A DNA stretch of 44,037 nucleotides from Bacteroidales bacterium. GTDB taxonomy: Bacteria; Bacteroidota; Bacteroidia; Bacteroidales; UBA932. The position numbers were made by a program, and so were the translations under genes. Positions 25,575-34,145 of this stretch are shown piece after piece; the stretch's first letter is position 1; each line of letters starts with the position of its first letter. The DNA lies in NCBI GenBank assembly GCA_017550025.1, contig JAFYLU010000113.1, forward strand, positions 1 through 44,037, given 5' to 3'. The notes beneath the pieces are model-generated. The model saw nothing but the letters and a program-made list of their open reading frames with translations. It was not told the origin of the DNA and did no database searches.

Positions 25575-26625
25575 TTTCTTCCTTGAGAAATATATGTGTA
25601 TGTGTTTCAATGTATTCTGCTGCATCTTCCATGCCTTTGATGTCTTCCGGGATGTGGAGCTTTCCGCCGGCGGCGTTTTCGTGTCCTCCTCCGTTGAAGT
25701 ATCTGACTGCGCATCTGTTTGCTGAAGTCCCCCTCTTCGACCTGATCGATACTCGTACCTTTCCCTCGTCTTCCTTTAACAGAAAGCTCATCCTCACCCT
25801 GTCTATTGACAGCGGGATATTTACAAATCCTTCAGTGTCGCCTTCCTTGATGTCGTAATCATCCATTGTCTTCCTGTCGAGGATTATATAGGCCACGCCA
25901 TCGTCAGTGACAGTCATCAGGTCTTTCAATACATGTCCCATCAGCCTTATCCTGTTTTCGCTGTACTGGTTGTAGAGGCGCATGAGTATGTAGTCTCTGT
26001 CGACTCCTGTGGTAAGGAGCGCAGATGCCATCTTCAGTGTTGACGGGAATGTCGAGTTCGCAAAATTGTTCGTATCTGTTGTCATTCCTGTCATCAGTGC
26101 CGTGGCTGACATCGGAGGCAGCGCGGAAGGGTCATGTGCAATCCTGCGCGTCTCGATCAGGACGGAGTATAGCAGCTCCGAAGCGGATGATATGTCGGTT
26201 TCGGAAAACACCAGGTCAAAGTCCTCTCTCTTCGGATTCAGGTGATGGTCTATGAGTATCTTGTCTGCCTTGGATTCGGCCAATGCCTGTTCAAGACTGT
26301 CGGTCCTGTGGAATGCGTTGAAGTCAAGGCATAATATCAAGTCGCTGTCCTTCAATAGAATGTGAGCTTCCTGCGGGAGCTCTGCACTGATGATCAGGTC
26401 TGATGTCGGAATGCTGTCTGCAAGAAAGTCGAGGTATGCGGGATGTCTGTCGTTAAGGATGATCTTTACGCCCGATTTTCCGCATGCCTTCAGGTAATGG
26501 TACAGAGCTGTGCAGCTGCCGATCGCATCACCGTCCGGCTTCATGTGTGTGACGATCGCGATTCTACGGGCACCGTCAATCATTTTCTCGAATCTGTCTA
26601 TGTTGAAGGAATTGATGTCTTCCAT
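25558..26625 (-). CDS. nrnA: DHH/DHHA1 phosphoesterase (NrnA-like oligoribonuclease/pAp phosphatase)
   Basis: A 355-residue cytosolic DHH-family enzyme. Metal-binding motifs in order: HMKPDGDAIGS (motif I), the Asp of LCLDFNAF (motif II), DHHLNP (motif III, the DHH triad) and MTGMTTDTNNF (motif IV). The C-terminal DHHA1 domain has the GGGHENAAGG substrate-binding loop. Relatives degrade oligoribonucleotides and dephosphorylate pAp; some hydrolyse cyclic di-AMP products. The length matches NrnA. A TAATTTTG box lies 25 bases upstream. The 3' end overlaps the FKBP gene by 17 bases. Confidence 0.88.
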   Translation of the reverse strand: MEDINSFNIDRFEKMIDGARRIAIVTHMKPDGDAIGSCTALYHYLKACGKSGVKIILNDRHPAYLDFLADSIPTSDLIISAELPQEAHILLKDSDLILCLDFNAFHRTDSLEQALAESKADKILIDHHLNPKREDFDLVFSETDISSASELLYSVLIETRRIAHDPSALPPMSATALMTGMTTDTNNFANSTFPSTLKMASALLTTGVDRDYILMRLYNQYSENRIRLMGHVLKDLMTVTDDGVAYIILDRKTMDDYDIKEGDTEGFVNIPLSIDRVRMSFLLKEDEGKVRVSIRSKRGTSANRCAVRYFNGGGHENAAGGKLHIPEDIKGMEDAAEYIETHTHIFLKEENGDKE

Positions 26626-26649
26626 TGTTTTATGTCATTGTTTCGGCTG

Positions 26650-26657
26650 CAAAATTA
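26650..26657 (-). promoter_or_regulatory. -7 box upstream of the DHH phosphoesterase gene
   Basis: The minus strand reads TAATTTTG, matching TAnnTTTG, 25 bases before the start codon at 26625. It is divergent from the promoter at 26668-26698. Confidence 0.5.
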
Positions 26658-26667
26658 CAAAATTATA

Positions 26668-26698
26668 TTGCATTTCATAAATCAATTTCCTAACTTTG
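26668..26698 (+). promoter_or_regulatory. Promoter of the six-gene plus-strand cluster
   Basis: TTG (26668-26670), a 20-base spacer and TAACTTTG (26691-26698) fit the Bacteroidota pattern, 38 bases before the ATG at 26737. It is the only good promoter seen for the genes up to 32878. Confidence 0.65.
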
Positions 26699-26736
26699 TC
26701 CGGCATTTTGGAAAGAAAAATATAAACACTAAAATA

Positions 26737-27441
26737 ATGGGTTCAATAATTAGAAAGGTATTTACCTACTTGCTTCTCCCGGCAGCTATCGCGGGATTGA
26801 CTTATGCTCTCGTTAAAAGTATCATGGAGCCTGTGGAATTCAACAAGCACAAGGATTACAGAACAGAGATCGCAGTACAGCGTCTCAAGGACATCCGTGA
26901 TCTTCAGGTGGCTTTCAAGAATGTAAACGCGCGTTACTCGCCGACAATTGACTCCCTCATCTGGTTCTACAACGAAGGCAGCATGACTATTACCCTTCAG
27001 GTGGGTTCAAAGGACGACTCTCTCGCAATGGCCAACACTGACCGCGTAAAGAAGCAGTTCCGTAACCTCAAGGGCGAGAAGCTCAATCAGAAGCTTCATG
27101 AGCTCTATCTCGCAGGTGAGCAGAACCTCGTGTTCCAGGTAAACAGCAAGATTCCTGTAAAGGACACGCTCTTCACAGACCGTCATGGTTTCGTTGTTGA
27201 CTCGCTCGCATTCATTCCGTTCAGTGGTGATTCAATCATCATGGAGTCTACTATCAAGAAGGTTTCTGGTGTGAATGTTCCTCTCTTTGAGGCTTCAATG
27301 CCATACAAGAGCCTCCTCAAGGGACTTGACAATCAGCTTCGCGTCAACCTCGATGCAGAACAGGAAGACAAGGGACGTTACAAGGGTCTTCAGGTCGGCA
27401 GTATTACAGCACCTAACAACAATGCAGGTAACTGGGAGTAG
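26737..27441 (+). CDS. Conserved membrane-anchored protein of unknown function
   Basis: A 234-residue protein with one N-terminal membrane helix (about 8-28, YLLLPAAIAGLTYALV) and no lipobox. An amphipathic segment follows (EIAVQRLKDIRDLQVAFK), then NARYSPTIDSLIWF, a long middle region, and a Ser/Asn-rich end. The helix-plus-(Y/F)xxxxDSL layout recalls pseudopilin-like proteins, but no prepilin peptidase site is present, so this is only a resemblance. I recognise the pattern from Bacteroidales genomes as a conserved hypothetical. It is first in a tight cluster, 9 bases before the DUF3822 gene. An upstream extension of the frame overlaps the divergent nrnA gene and was rejected in favour of the ATG that begins the membrane helix. 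Confidence 0.8.
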   Translation: MGSIIRKVFTYLLLPAAIAGLTYALVKSIMEPVEFNKHKDYRTEIAVQRLKDIRDLQVAFKNVNARYSPTIDSLIWFYNEGSMTITLQVGSKDDSLAMANTDRVKKQFRNLKGEKLNQKLHELYLAGEQNLVFQVNSKIPVKDTLFTDRHGFVVDSLAFIPFSGDSIIMESTIKKVSGVNVPLFEASMPYKSLLKGLDNQLRVNLDAEQEDKGRYKGLQVGSITAPNNNAGNWE

Positions 27442-27450
27442 TCGCTGACT

Positions 27451-28131
27451 ATGGCAAATATGAAAGACAGGATATCCATTCAAGTCGGCTTGAGTGGATA
27501 TTCTTTTAAGATACAGGCCGATGGTGTGACGCGTTCTTCCGGATGGATGGGCGCAGAACGCATTTTTACCACTGCGGAGCTGCAGAGGAGATATGAGGAT
27601 GTGGATATTGCTGTATTCACGCCCAAATGGACGCTCGTTCCTGCACAGTTCCATCATCCGATGCATGTACGTAAGATGCTGGCTGAAGTGGTGGATCTTT
27701 CAGAAACCGATCCTGTAGATTCTGTCGAGGTGCCGGAGTTTGCCGCAGTGCTTCTTTATTCAAATGCGATAGGGGAGACCCTGTCAAAGATGCTTTCAGA
27801 GACAGTCGTCAGGACAGACGGCTCAAAGGCCCGTCCTCTACCGGAAATATTTTATATGTTGGGAAACCTCAAGGATATTCCTGACTATAACAAGATCCTG
27901 GCTTCTTTCAAGGACGGATGCCTTCATCTTGTAATCGCCCAGGGCAAGAGTCTGCTTCTTTGCAATTCCTTCCAGGCTCCGGATTTCACGACTGCCGAGT
28001 ATTTCATCTTTCTTGCGATGAAGAAGCTTCAGCTCAATCCTGAAGTTTCAACGATATTTTTCCGCACGGAACTTACTGATGAGCAGGAAATGTCGCTCTA
28101 TCGTTATTTCAGGAATGTCGAGCAGATATAA
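27451..28131 (+). CDS. DUF3822 family protein
   Basis: A 226-residue soluble protein of a Bacteroidota family of unknown function. Its layout fits an actin/FtsA-like fold: a short RISIQVGLSGYSFKI strand pair at the N terminus and a second half ending in TAEYFIFLAMKKLQL. I assign DUF3822 from overall pattern and position directly before rsmD, a neighbour pair common in this phylum. No catalytic motif is visible. The Met at codon 4 is an alternative start. Confidence 0.72.
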   Translation: MANMKDRISIQVGLSGYSFKIQADGVTRSSGWMGAERIFTTAELQRRYEDVDIAVFTPKWTLVPAQFHHPMHVRKMLAEVVDLSETDPVDSVEVPEFAAVLLYSNAIGETLSKMLSETVVRTDGSKARPLPEIFYMLGNLKDIPDYNKILASFKDGCLHLVIAQGKSLLLCNSFQAPDFTTAEYFIFLAMKKLQLNPEVSTIFFRTELTDEQEMSLYRYFRNVEQI

Positions 28132-28143
28132 TATAGGTATCAT

Positions 28144-28686
28144 ATGAGGATAATCGGAGGAAAATACAGAGGCAAGACCATTCTGCCACCTAACGGATAC
28201 AAGGCGAGGCCTACGACAGATTTTGCAAAGGAAGGTCTGTTCAATATACTTAATAATGAATATGAGATGGAGGGACTGCAGGTCCTTGACCTTTTCGGTG
28301 GTACCGGAGCAATCTCCTTCGAATTCGCTTCCAGAGGAGCTTCCATGGTCTATTGTGTGGAAATGCTGCCTCTTCATGCCAATTTCATCAAGAGCCAGGC
28401 TGCAAAGTTCGGAATGAAGAACCTGACAGTTGTCAGGCATAATGTCTTTGAATTCCTTGAGATTTGTCGTGAGAAGTTCGACATTATCTTTGCCGATCCG
28501 CCATATGCTCTTGAGGATCTGGCAACTATTCCGGACAAGATATTTTCAAAGGATATACTGCATCCGGGTGCATATCTTATCCTTGAGCATCCTGAAGAAT
28601 ATAATTTCGAGTCTCATCCGAGATTTGTAAAGGAAAAGAAATACGGTAATGTGCATTTCAGTTTCTTTGAGATGCCTTCCGAATAA
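28144..28686 (+). CDS. rsmD: 16S rRNA (guanine(966)-N(2))-methyltransferase RsmD
   Basis: A 180-residue SAM-dependent methyltransferase modifying G966 of 16S rRNA in the 30S head. The N terminus MRIIGGKYRGKTI with ARPTTDFAKEGLFNIL is diagnostic of RsmD. The SAM-binding loop is DLFGGTGAISFE (49-60), and the catalytic DPPY is at 118-121 with FADPPYAL around it. The length matches the family. It lies 12 bases after the DUF3822 gene and 22 bases before the secreted DUF4861-like gene. Confidence 0.95.
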   Translation: MRIIGGKYRGKTILPPNGYKARPTTDFAKEGLFNILNNEYEMEGLQVLDLFGGTGAISFEFASRGASMVYCVEMLPLHANFIKSQAAKFGMKNLTVVRHNVFEFLEICREKFDIIFADPPYALEDLATIPDKIFSKDILHPGAYLILEHPEEYNFESHPRFVKEKKYGNVHFSFFEMPSE

Positions 28687-28708
28687 TATGACACCTGAAT
28701 TTATGCCT

Positions 28709-29566
28709 ATGAAAAAACTATTTTTAACAGTTTCGATTCTGATATTTGCTGTTCTGTCAGCTTATGGACAGAACACGGCCTCAAGCCTTTTCTGGAAAAG
28801 CGATTCCCTTCAGGTGGGGGAGATCGTGTCAGAGAGAGCTGATCTCTTCGATGAGGTGGGACATAACGGTCCGGCATTGGAGAACAGCCATATGGTCTTG
28901 CGCCTGTATTATGATGACAGCGGTGCCGTTGATGTCTATTCGAAGAGCGGCAGAGGAAAGGAACTAGAAAGGTATCTCTGGTATCCTGATTCCCTGCAGC
29001 AGGCTGAACATGGAGCAGGTGCCGATGCTTATGTGGTAGGCGAGACTCTCGGTCTTGGTGGTGTGGCCCTTTGGGATGGAGAAGAGGTTGTCCGCCTTGT
29101 CGCGACAAAAGGAAGGACCGCCCGTAGAGGCATGACCAAAAACGGCAGTTACATGGAAATGGTTGCATATGGGGTTGAATATATGTCCGGTCTTGTCGAC
29201 ATTTCCATCAGAATCGATGTGACGGCCAAGGACCGCAATGCAAAAGTGACAGCACATGAGCTTTCGGGAAAGAAGGTTCAGTTCGTTACCGGAGTGAACT
29301 GGCATGAAGGACAGCACGTGTCATTTGACGAAAGCCATATATGTGTCTGGGGTACACATCCCTCGGACACTACCGTATCCTCTTTCCCTGTCGGTGCAGG
29401 AATGCTTTATTCCGCAAAGTCGTTTCCGGTAGTGGAAAAGACAGTAGATATGGTAAGGATCATTTCGAAGCATACGGATAAAGTCAGTACAAGTATCGTG
29501 GCCGCTTCCACAAAGGAGGCGGAACTCAACAGCCTCAGGCGTTTTGAGGCATATCTTAAAAAGTAG
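28709..29566 (+). CDS. Secreted DUF4861-like protein
   Basis: A 285-residue exported protein with a signal peptide (MKKLFLTVSILIFAVLSAYG, cleaved near GQN). The mature part is beta-rich and resembles DUF4861, a family found with polysaccharide-degradation genes: RADLFDEVGHNGPALENSHM, then MVLRLYYDDSGAVDVYSK, the GLGGVALWDGE turn and VTGVNWHEGQ. The function is unknown; sugar or cell-surface polymer processing is possible by association only. The ATG at 28709 starts the signal peptide; the in-frame ATG at 28688, two bases after the rsmD stop, would add seven residues and remains possible. No other carbohydrate genes are nearby. Confidence 0.65.
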   Translation: MKKLFLTVSILIFAVLSAYGQNTASSLFWKSDSLQVGEIVSERADLFDEVGHNGPALENSHMVLRLYYDDSGAVDVYSKSGRGKELERYLWYPDSLQQAEHGAGADAYVVGETLGLGGVALWDGEEVVRLVATKGRTARRGMTKNGSYMEMVAYGVEYMSGLVDISIRIDVTAKDRNAKVTAHELSGKKVQFVTGVNWHEGQHVSFDESHICVWGTHPSDTTVSSFPVGAGMLYSAKSFPVVEKTVDMVRIISKHTDKVSTSIVAASTKEAELNSLRRFEAYLKK

Positions 29567-29584
29567 TGTGTAAATTAAGTAGTT

Positions 29585-31294
29585 ATGAAAACTAACCTGA
29601 AAGACGTGTTTCAGCCCAAGCTTTTCGGGCTGTTCAAGAAAGGAAACTATGACGGCAAGAAGTTTACTTCTGACCTGATCGCCGGTATAATTGTCGGTAT
29701 TATCGCTCTTCCTCTTGCCATAGCATTCGGTATTGCCAGTGGAGTGACTCCGCAGCAGGGTCTCATTACTGCCATCGTGGCCGGATTCCTGATTTCATTC
29801 TTCGGTGGTTCCAACTTCCTTATCGGAGGTCCTACCGGAGCCTTCATCGTGATTGTTGCAGGTATCGTCGGACAGTATGGAATGCAGGGACTCATCATCG
29901 CTACAATCATGGCAGGTGTATTCCTCGTGCTCATGGGAGTATTCAAGATGGGAGTGATATTCAAGTTCATCCCATATCCGATCGTTGTCGGATTCACCAG
30001 CGGTATTGCCCTGACGATCTTCTCTACACAGATGAAGGATTTCTTCGGCCTTCCGCTCGACCTGCAGGTTCCTGCAGGATTCATTCCGCAGTGGATATGC
30101 TATTTCCAGAATATCGGCAGCATCAACTGGATCGAGTTCGCAATGAGTCTTGTATGTCTTGCCATCTGCTTCAGCTGGGGTAAGGTGACAAAGAAGGTTC
30201 CGGGTTCACTCATTGCATTGATTATCGGTACATTGGTGTCAGTCCTTCTCCATAAGTTTGCAGGAATTGAGCTTGCTACCATCGGATCGAAGTTCCCTGA
30301 ACTTGCAAACGGACTGCCTATGCCGAAGCCTGTCGCTCCGGAGTTTGACTATGAGACAGTAAAGGGACTTGTTTCCCCAGCATTCACCATCGCTATCCTC
30401 TGTGCCATCGAGTCATTGCTCGCAGCCATGGTTGCGGACGGTGCAACAGGTAAGCGCCATCATGCAAACACAGAGCTTATCGGACAGGGAATTGCAAACA
30501 TCGTCACCCCGCTTTTCGGAGGTATCCCGGCTACAGGTGCCCTTGCCAGAACTATGGCCAGCATCAATAATGGAGGAAAGACACCGGTTACCGGAATCGT
30601 ACATGCACTTGTACTTCTTCTCATCTACCTCTTCCTGATGCCTTATGCCATCTATATCCCGCTTTCATGTCTTGCAGCCATCCTCGTGCAGGTTGCATAC
30701 AACATGAGTGAGTGGCGTACATTCAAATATCTTCTCCGTGGCGACAAGTCAGATGTTGCGGTGCTTCTTATGACATTCTTCCTTACTGTGATCGTTGACC
30801 TTACCGTTGCGATCGAGGTGGGAGTAGTGCTCGCAATCGTTCTTTTTGTGCGTCGTGTCATGCAGACATCAAGTATATCTGTTCTTGACGGACATCGTCT
30901 TGCAGCTACAGAGGATGATGAGGTTGCGTCAATGGAAAATACAGACAAGCTCGATATTCCGGATGGTGTAGAGGTGTATGAGATCGACGGACCATTCTTC
31001 TTCGGTCTTGCGAGCCGCTTCGAGGAGCTTGAGCAGATGAAGAAGCCTGGAACAAAGGTCCGTATCATCAGAATGCGCAAGGTTCCTTTCATTGATTCGA
31101 CAGGTGTCAACAACCTCCGTAATCTTTGCGAAAGAACCCGCAAGAGAGGTGTTACTGTCATCCTTTCCGGAGTTACAGACCAGGTTAAGGCTTCGCTCGA
31201 GAAATTTGGAGTTGACAAGGAAATCGGTGCGGAGAACATTTTCCCACACATCGTTCCTGCTCTTGCCAAGTCTGCGGAGATAGTAAGAAAGTAA
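29585..31294 (+). CDS. SulP family anion transporter with STAS domain
   Basis: A 569-residue inner-membrane protein of the SLC26/SulP family, which moves sulfate, bicarbonate or dicarboxylates. The membrane part (about 25-440) shows the gate region LIAGIIVGIIALPLAIAFGI near helix 1 and the GGPTGAFIVI loop. A C-terminal STAS domain (about 455-565) has the DSTG motif at residues 504-507 followed by VNNLRNLCERTRKRG. The anion cannot be named from sequence; bicarbonate or sulfate are usual candidates. It starts 18 bases after the DUF4861-like gene. Confidence 0.93.
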   Translation: MKTNLKDVFQPKLFGLFKKGNYDGKKFTSDLIAGIIVGIIALPLAIAFGIASGVTPQQGLITAIVAGFLISFFGGSNFLIGGPTGAFIVIVAGIVGQYGMQGLIIATIMAGVFLVLMGVFKMGVIFKFIPYPIVVGFTSGIALTIFSTQMKDFFGLPLDLQVPAGFIPQWICYFQNIGSINWIEFAMSLVCLAICFSWGKVTKKVPGSLIALIIGTLVSVLLHKFAGIELATIGSKFPELANGLPMPKPVAPEFDYETVKGLVSPAFTIAILCAIESLLAAMVADGATGKRHHANTELIGQGIANIVTPLFGGIPATGALARTMASINNGGKTPVTGIVHALVLLLIYLFLMPYAIYIPLSCLAAILVQVAYNMSEWRTFKYLLRGDKSDVAVLLMTFFLTVIVDLTVAIEVGVVLAIVLFVRRVMQTSSISVLDGHRLAATEDDEVASMENTDKLDIPDGVEVYEIDGPFFFGLASRFEELEQMKKPGTKVRIIRMRKVPFIDSTGVNNLRNLCERTRKRGVTVILSGVTDQVKASLEKFGVDKEIGAENIFPHIVPALAKSAEIVRK

Positions 31295-31309
31295 ATACTA
31301 TATATTATA

Positions 31310-32878
31310 ATGTATACGAAAGATCATGGCCTTTATGTGGCCCACGGCCCTGCCGGCCCCATCTCGATATGCGGAAAGATGGCTAATCGCCATGGATTGA
31401 TAGCCGGAGCCACCGGTACAGGTAAGACAGTGACCCTCCAGGTCATTGCCGAGACCTTCAGTCAGGCTGGCGTACCTTGTTTCATGGCTGACATGAAGGG
31501 TGATCTTTCCGGCATCAGCCAGACCGGTGCGATGAGCGGATTCATAGAGAAGCGCTGTACTGAATTCGGCATTGCTTCCCCGGAGTTCGCCAGTTGTCCG
31601 GTGCGTTTCTTCGATGTCTACGGAGAACAGGGACATCCTATGAGGACGACCGTCTCTAATATGGGTCCCCAGCTTCTCTCCAGACTTCTTCAACTCAACG
31701 AGACGCAGGAAGGCATACTTAACATAGTGTTCAGGATTGCTGATGAGAGGGGACTGCTTCTCATAGACCTGAAGGACCTTCGCTCCATGCTGAATCATGT
31801 CTCCGAGAATGCGAAGAAATATACTGCAGCATACGGAAACATTACCGCACAGAGCGTTGGAGCCATCCAACGTGCGTTGCTGACACTCGAGAACCAGGGG
31901 GCGGACAAGTTCTTCGCAGAACCGTCATTCGATATATACGACCTGCTTCAGTGCGAGCAGGGCAAAGGCGTTATGAATGTTCTGGCTGCGGACAGGCTTA
32001 TGCTCAATCCGAAGCTCTATTCAACCTTCCTCCTCTGGCTCCTTTCAGAGCTGTATGCGCAGCTGCCTGAAGTCGGTGATATGGATCTTCCGAAGCTTGT
32101 CTTCTTCTTTGATGAAGCACATATGCTTTTTGACGAGACATCAAAAGCCTTGGTCGACAAGATCGAGCAGGTGGTCCGCCTGATCCGAAGCAAGGGTGTC
32201 GGCGTATATTTCGTCACTCAAAGTCCGACAGATATACCGGAGGAGATTCTCGGACAGCTCGGAAACCGCGTCCAGCATGCCTTGAGGGCATTCACTCCGA
32301 AGGATCAGAAGGCAGTGAAGACTGCAGCCGAGACCTTCAGGGCAAATCCTTCATTCAAGACTGCCGACGCCATCATGGAGCTTGGCACAGGAGAGGCTCT
32401 CGTGTCTTTCCTTGAGGAGAATGGAGCGCCTTCTGTTGTTGAAAGGGCAAAGATACTTTTCCCTTTAAGCCAGATAGGAGCTGTTTCGCAGTCGCAGAGG
32501 GAACTTATTATCAAGCAGTCTCGCCTTTATGGCAGATATGACAAGGTCATTGATCGCGAAAGTGCATTTGAGGTGCTTATGGCTGAAGCTGAAGAGGCCA
32601 TGGAGGCAGAGCAGAAGATTGCGGAAACAAAGGAAAAGCCTTCGAAAAAGCAGTCATCAGAGAGCGGTTCAGGAATCCTTAAGGGAATATTCGGAGCTGT
32701 TGTAGGTGCGATGGTTACAAGCGTGACAAGTTCTATCGGAAGTGAGGTTTCCAAGAAAGTCACAGGAAAGCAGTCAAAGACTACAGCCAAGGATATAGCG
32801 GGCAAGGCCGTCGGCTCTGCAGCCCGTACAGTCACCCGCCAGCTTACACGCTCGGTGCTGGGAACATTGCTTAAGTAA
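31310..32878 (+). CDS. HerA-like DUF853 ATPase
   Basis: A 522-residue HerA/FtsK-superfamily ATPase of the DUF853 group. Walker A GATGTGKT is at residues 33-40 and Walker B VFFFDEAH includes Asp268-Glu269. Between them are MADMKGDLSGI and the STFLLWLLSELYAQLPE segment; sensor-like YFVTQSPTDIP follows Walker B. The last 100 residues are Ser/Lys-rich and then contain a GILKGIFGAVVGAMVTSV stretch that might touch membrane. HerA relatives are DNA translocases that often pair with NurA nuclease, but no nurA is nearby, and the role of DUF853 proteins is not settled. It is last in the six-gene cluster, converging with nadD 4 bases away. Confidence 0.87.
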   Translation: MYTKDHGLYVAHGPAGPISICGKMANRHGLIAGATGTGKTVTLQVIAETFSQAGVPCFMADMKGDLSGISQTGAMSGFIEKRCTEFGIASPEFASCPVRFFDVYGEQGHPMRTTVSNMGPQLLSRLLQLNETQEGILNIVFRIADERGLLLIDLKDLRSMLNHVSENAKKYTAAYGNITAQSVGAIQRALLTLENQGADKFFAEPSFDIYDLLQCEQGKGVMNVLAADRLMLNPKLYSTFLLWLLSELYAQLPEVGDMDLPKLVFFFDEAHMLFDETSKALVDKIEQVVRLIRSKGVGVYFVTQSPTDIPEEILGQLGNRVQHALRAFTPKDQKAVKTAAETFRANPSFKTADAIMELGTGEALVSFLEENGAPSVVERAKILFPLSQIGAVSQSQRELIIKQSRLYGRYDKVIDRESAFEVLMAEAEEAMEAEQKIAETKEKPSKKQSSESGSGILKGIFGAVVGAMVTSVTSSIGSEVSKKVTGKQSKTTAKDIAGKAVGSAARTVTRQLTRSVLGTLLK

Positions 32879-32882
32879 AGGA

Positions 32883-33470
32883 TTACATAAGCCATTCGGA
32901 CATATCTTGTCCGGAAGCAATGGCATTGCGGATAGTGGTCGACGATATGTCGACCATTTCTGCTTTAAGAATGGTGATTCTGTATGAGCCGTCTTCAGAA
33001 AGAAGTTCGGACCGGATCCCTTCAAGGTCAAATCCTGTGCGAGGGAATACAGCCACTCCGTATTCCTTGAGTATGCGTCTGTAATCGCGCCATCTTCGGA
33101 TATCCGCGAGATTGTCAGCGCCTATGGTCAGGGTAAAGCTGCTTTGAGGCTCTCTTTCGCGAAGTGCGTCGAGGGTTCGGATAGTATAGTGAGGTTCCGG
33201 CATCTGCAGTTCTATGTCGTCTACCTTGACTTTTGTATCCTTGTGTGACGCACTGTCGGAAGATCCTCCGAAATGGCGCTTGACGGCTGCCTGGGCCGCG
33301 TCAAAACGATCTTGACCTGTTTCTCCGGATATGCTGTCCTTCAGAGGGTTCTTTGGAGAGACTATGAGATATACGCAGTCAAATCCGGCCTCTTTGATAA
33401 GATGCCGGATGATTGCGAGATGTCCTATGTGCAACGGATTGAATGATCCGCTGTAGACAGCTATATTCAT
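32883..33470 (-). CDS. nadD: Nicotinate-nucleotide adenylyltransferase
   Basis: A 195-residue enzyme making nicotinic acid adenine dinucleotide from NaMN and ATP in NAD synthesis. The nucleotidyltransferase motif GSFNPLHIGH is at residues 8-17, and the C-terminal ISSTTIR at 175-181 completes the ATP site. The length is normal for NadD. The start overlaps the gmk stop by 4 bases (ATGA), so the two are coupled. Two inverted repeats lie within its 3' end, possibly acting as transcription ends for the convergent operons. Confidence 0.95.
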   Translation of the reverse strand: MNIAVYSGSFNPLHIGHLAIIRHLIKEAGFDCVYLIVSPKNPLKDSISGETGQDRFDAAQAAVKRHFGGSSDSASHKDTKVKVDDIELQMPEPHYTIRTLDALREREPQSSFTLTIGADNLADIRRWRDYRRILKEYGVAVFPRTGFDLEGIRSELLSEDGSYRITILKAEMVDISSTTIRNAIASGQDMSEWLM

Positions 33471-34036
33471 TTTGCTAAAAAATCCCCGACAATCTTTTCT
33501 GCTTCGGCCAATGCGGTCTGAAGATCGTCGTTGATGAGTACATGGTCGAACTTTCCGGCAGCAAACTCCATTTCTGATGCAGCCTTCGCAACTCGTCTTT
33601 CGATGGCTTCTTCCGTGTCGGTGCCTCTTCCGTTAAGCCTTTCACGGAGAACCTCCACTGAAGGTGCCTGGATAAAGATAGAGAAAGCCTGTTCTCCGAA
33701 GATCCTTTTCAGATTCACTCCTCCCTGCACATCTATGTCAAAGATGATCGTATGTCCTTTAGCCCAGATGCGTTCTACCTCCGATCGGAGAGTGCCGTAA
33801 AACGAACCTGCATAGACCTCTTCATATTCCACGAACCTGTCTTCCGAAATCATCTGTCTGAAATCATCAGCAGTGTAGAAATAATATTCCACGCCGTGCT
33901 GCTCCTGTCCGCGAGGTGCTCTTGAAGTGGCCGAAATGGAGAATTCCAGCTCCGGATGAAGCTTCAGGAGATGATTGACAATGGTACTTTTGCCCGCTCC
34001 GGACGGAGCTGAAAATATTATCACTTTATTGTTCAT
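33467..34036 (-). CDS. gmk: Guanylate kinase
   Basis: A 189-residue enzyme converting GMP + ATP to GDP + ADP. P loop APSGAGKS is at residues 10-17. The GMP-binding region has SATSRAPRGQEQHGVEYYF and YAGSFYGT, and the lid/base segment has RLNGRGTDTEEAIERRV. Its order with nadD and 4-base overlap suggest a nucleotide-supply operon. The promoter box at 34081-34088 is directly beside that of the divergent aldolase gene. Confidence 0.97.
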   Translation of the reverse strand: MNNKVIIFSAPSGAGKSTIVNHLLKLHPELEFSISATSRAPRGQEQHGVEYYFYTADDFRQMISEDRFVEYEEVYAGSFYGTLRSEVERIWAKGHTIIFDIDVQGGVNLKRIFGEQAFSIFIQAPSVEVLRERLNGRGTDTEEAIERRVAKAASEMEFAAGKFDHVLINDDLQTALAEAEKIVGDFLAK

Positions 34037-34080
34037 AGGTGAAGATGTATCTATTGTTGGATTTATATTTCAATATTTCA

Positions 34081-34088
34081 CAAAAATA
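34081..34088 (-). promoter_or_regulatory. -7 box upstream of gmk-nadD
   Basis: The minus strand reads TATTTTTG, matching TAnnTTTG, about 45 bases before the gmk ATG. A TTTTG on that strand lies about 22 bases upstream, slightly too far for an ideal -33 box. Confidence 0.45.
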
Positions 34089-34090
34089 AT

Positions 34091-34098
34091 TAATTTTG
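34091..34098 (+). promoter_or_regulatory. -7 box of the aldolase promoter
   Basis: TAATTTTG matches TAnnTTTG, 48 bases before the ATG at 34146; TTTC at 34068-34071 lies 19 bases upstream as a weak -33 box. It is only two bases away from the divergent gmk box. Confidence 0.55.
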
Positions 34099-34145
34099 CA
34101 GAGTTTAAGACAAAAGTAAACGATTTTTAAACAATTTATACGATT

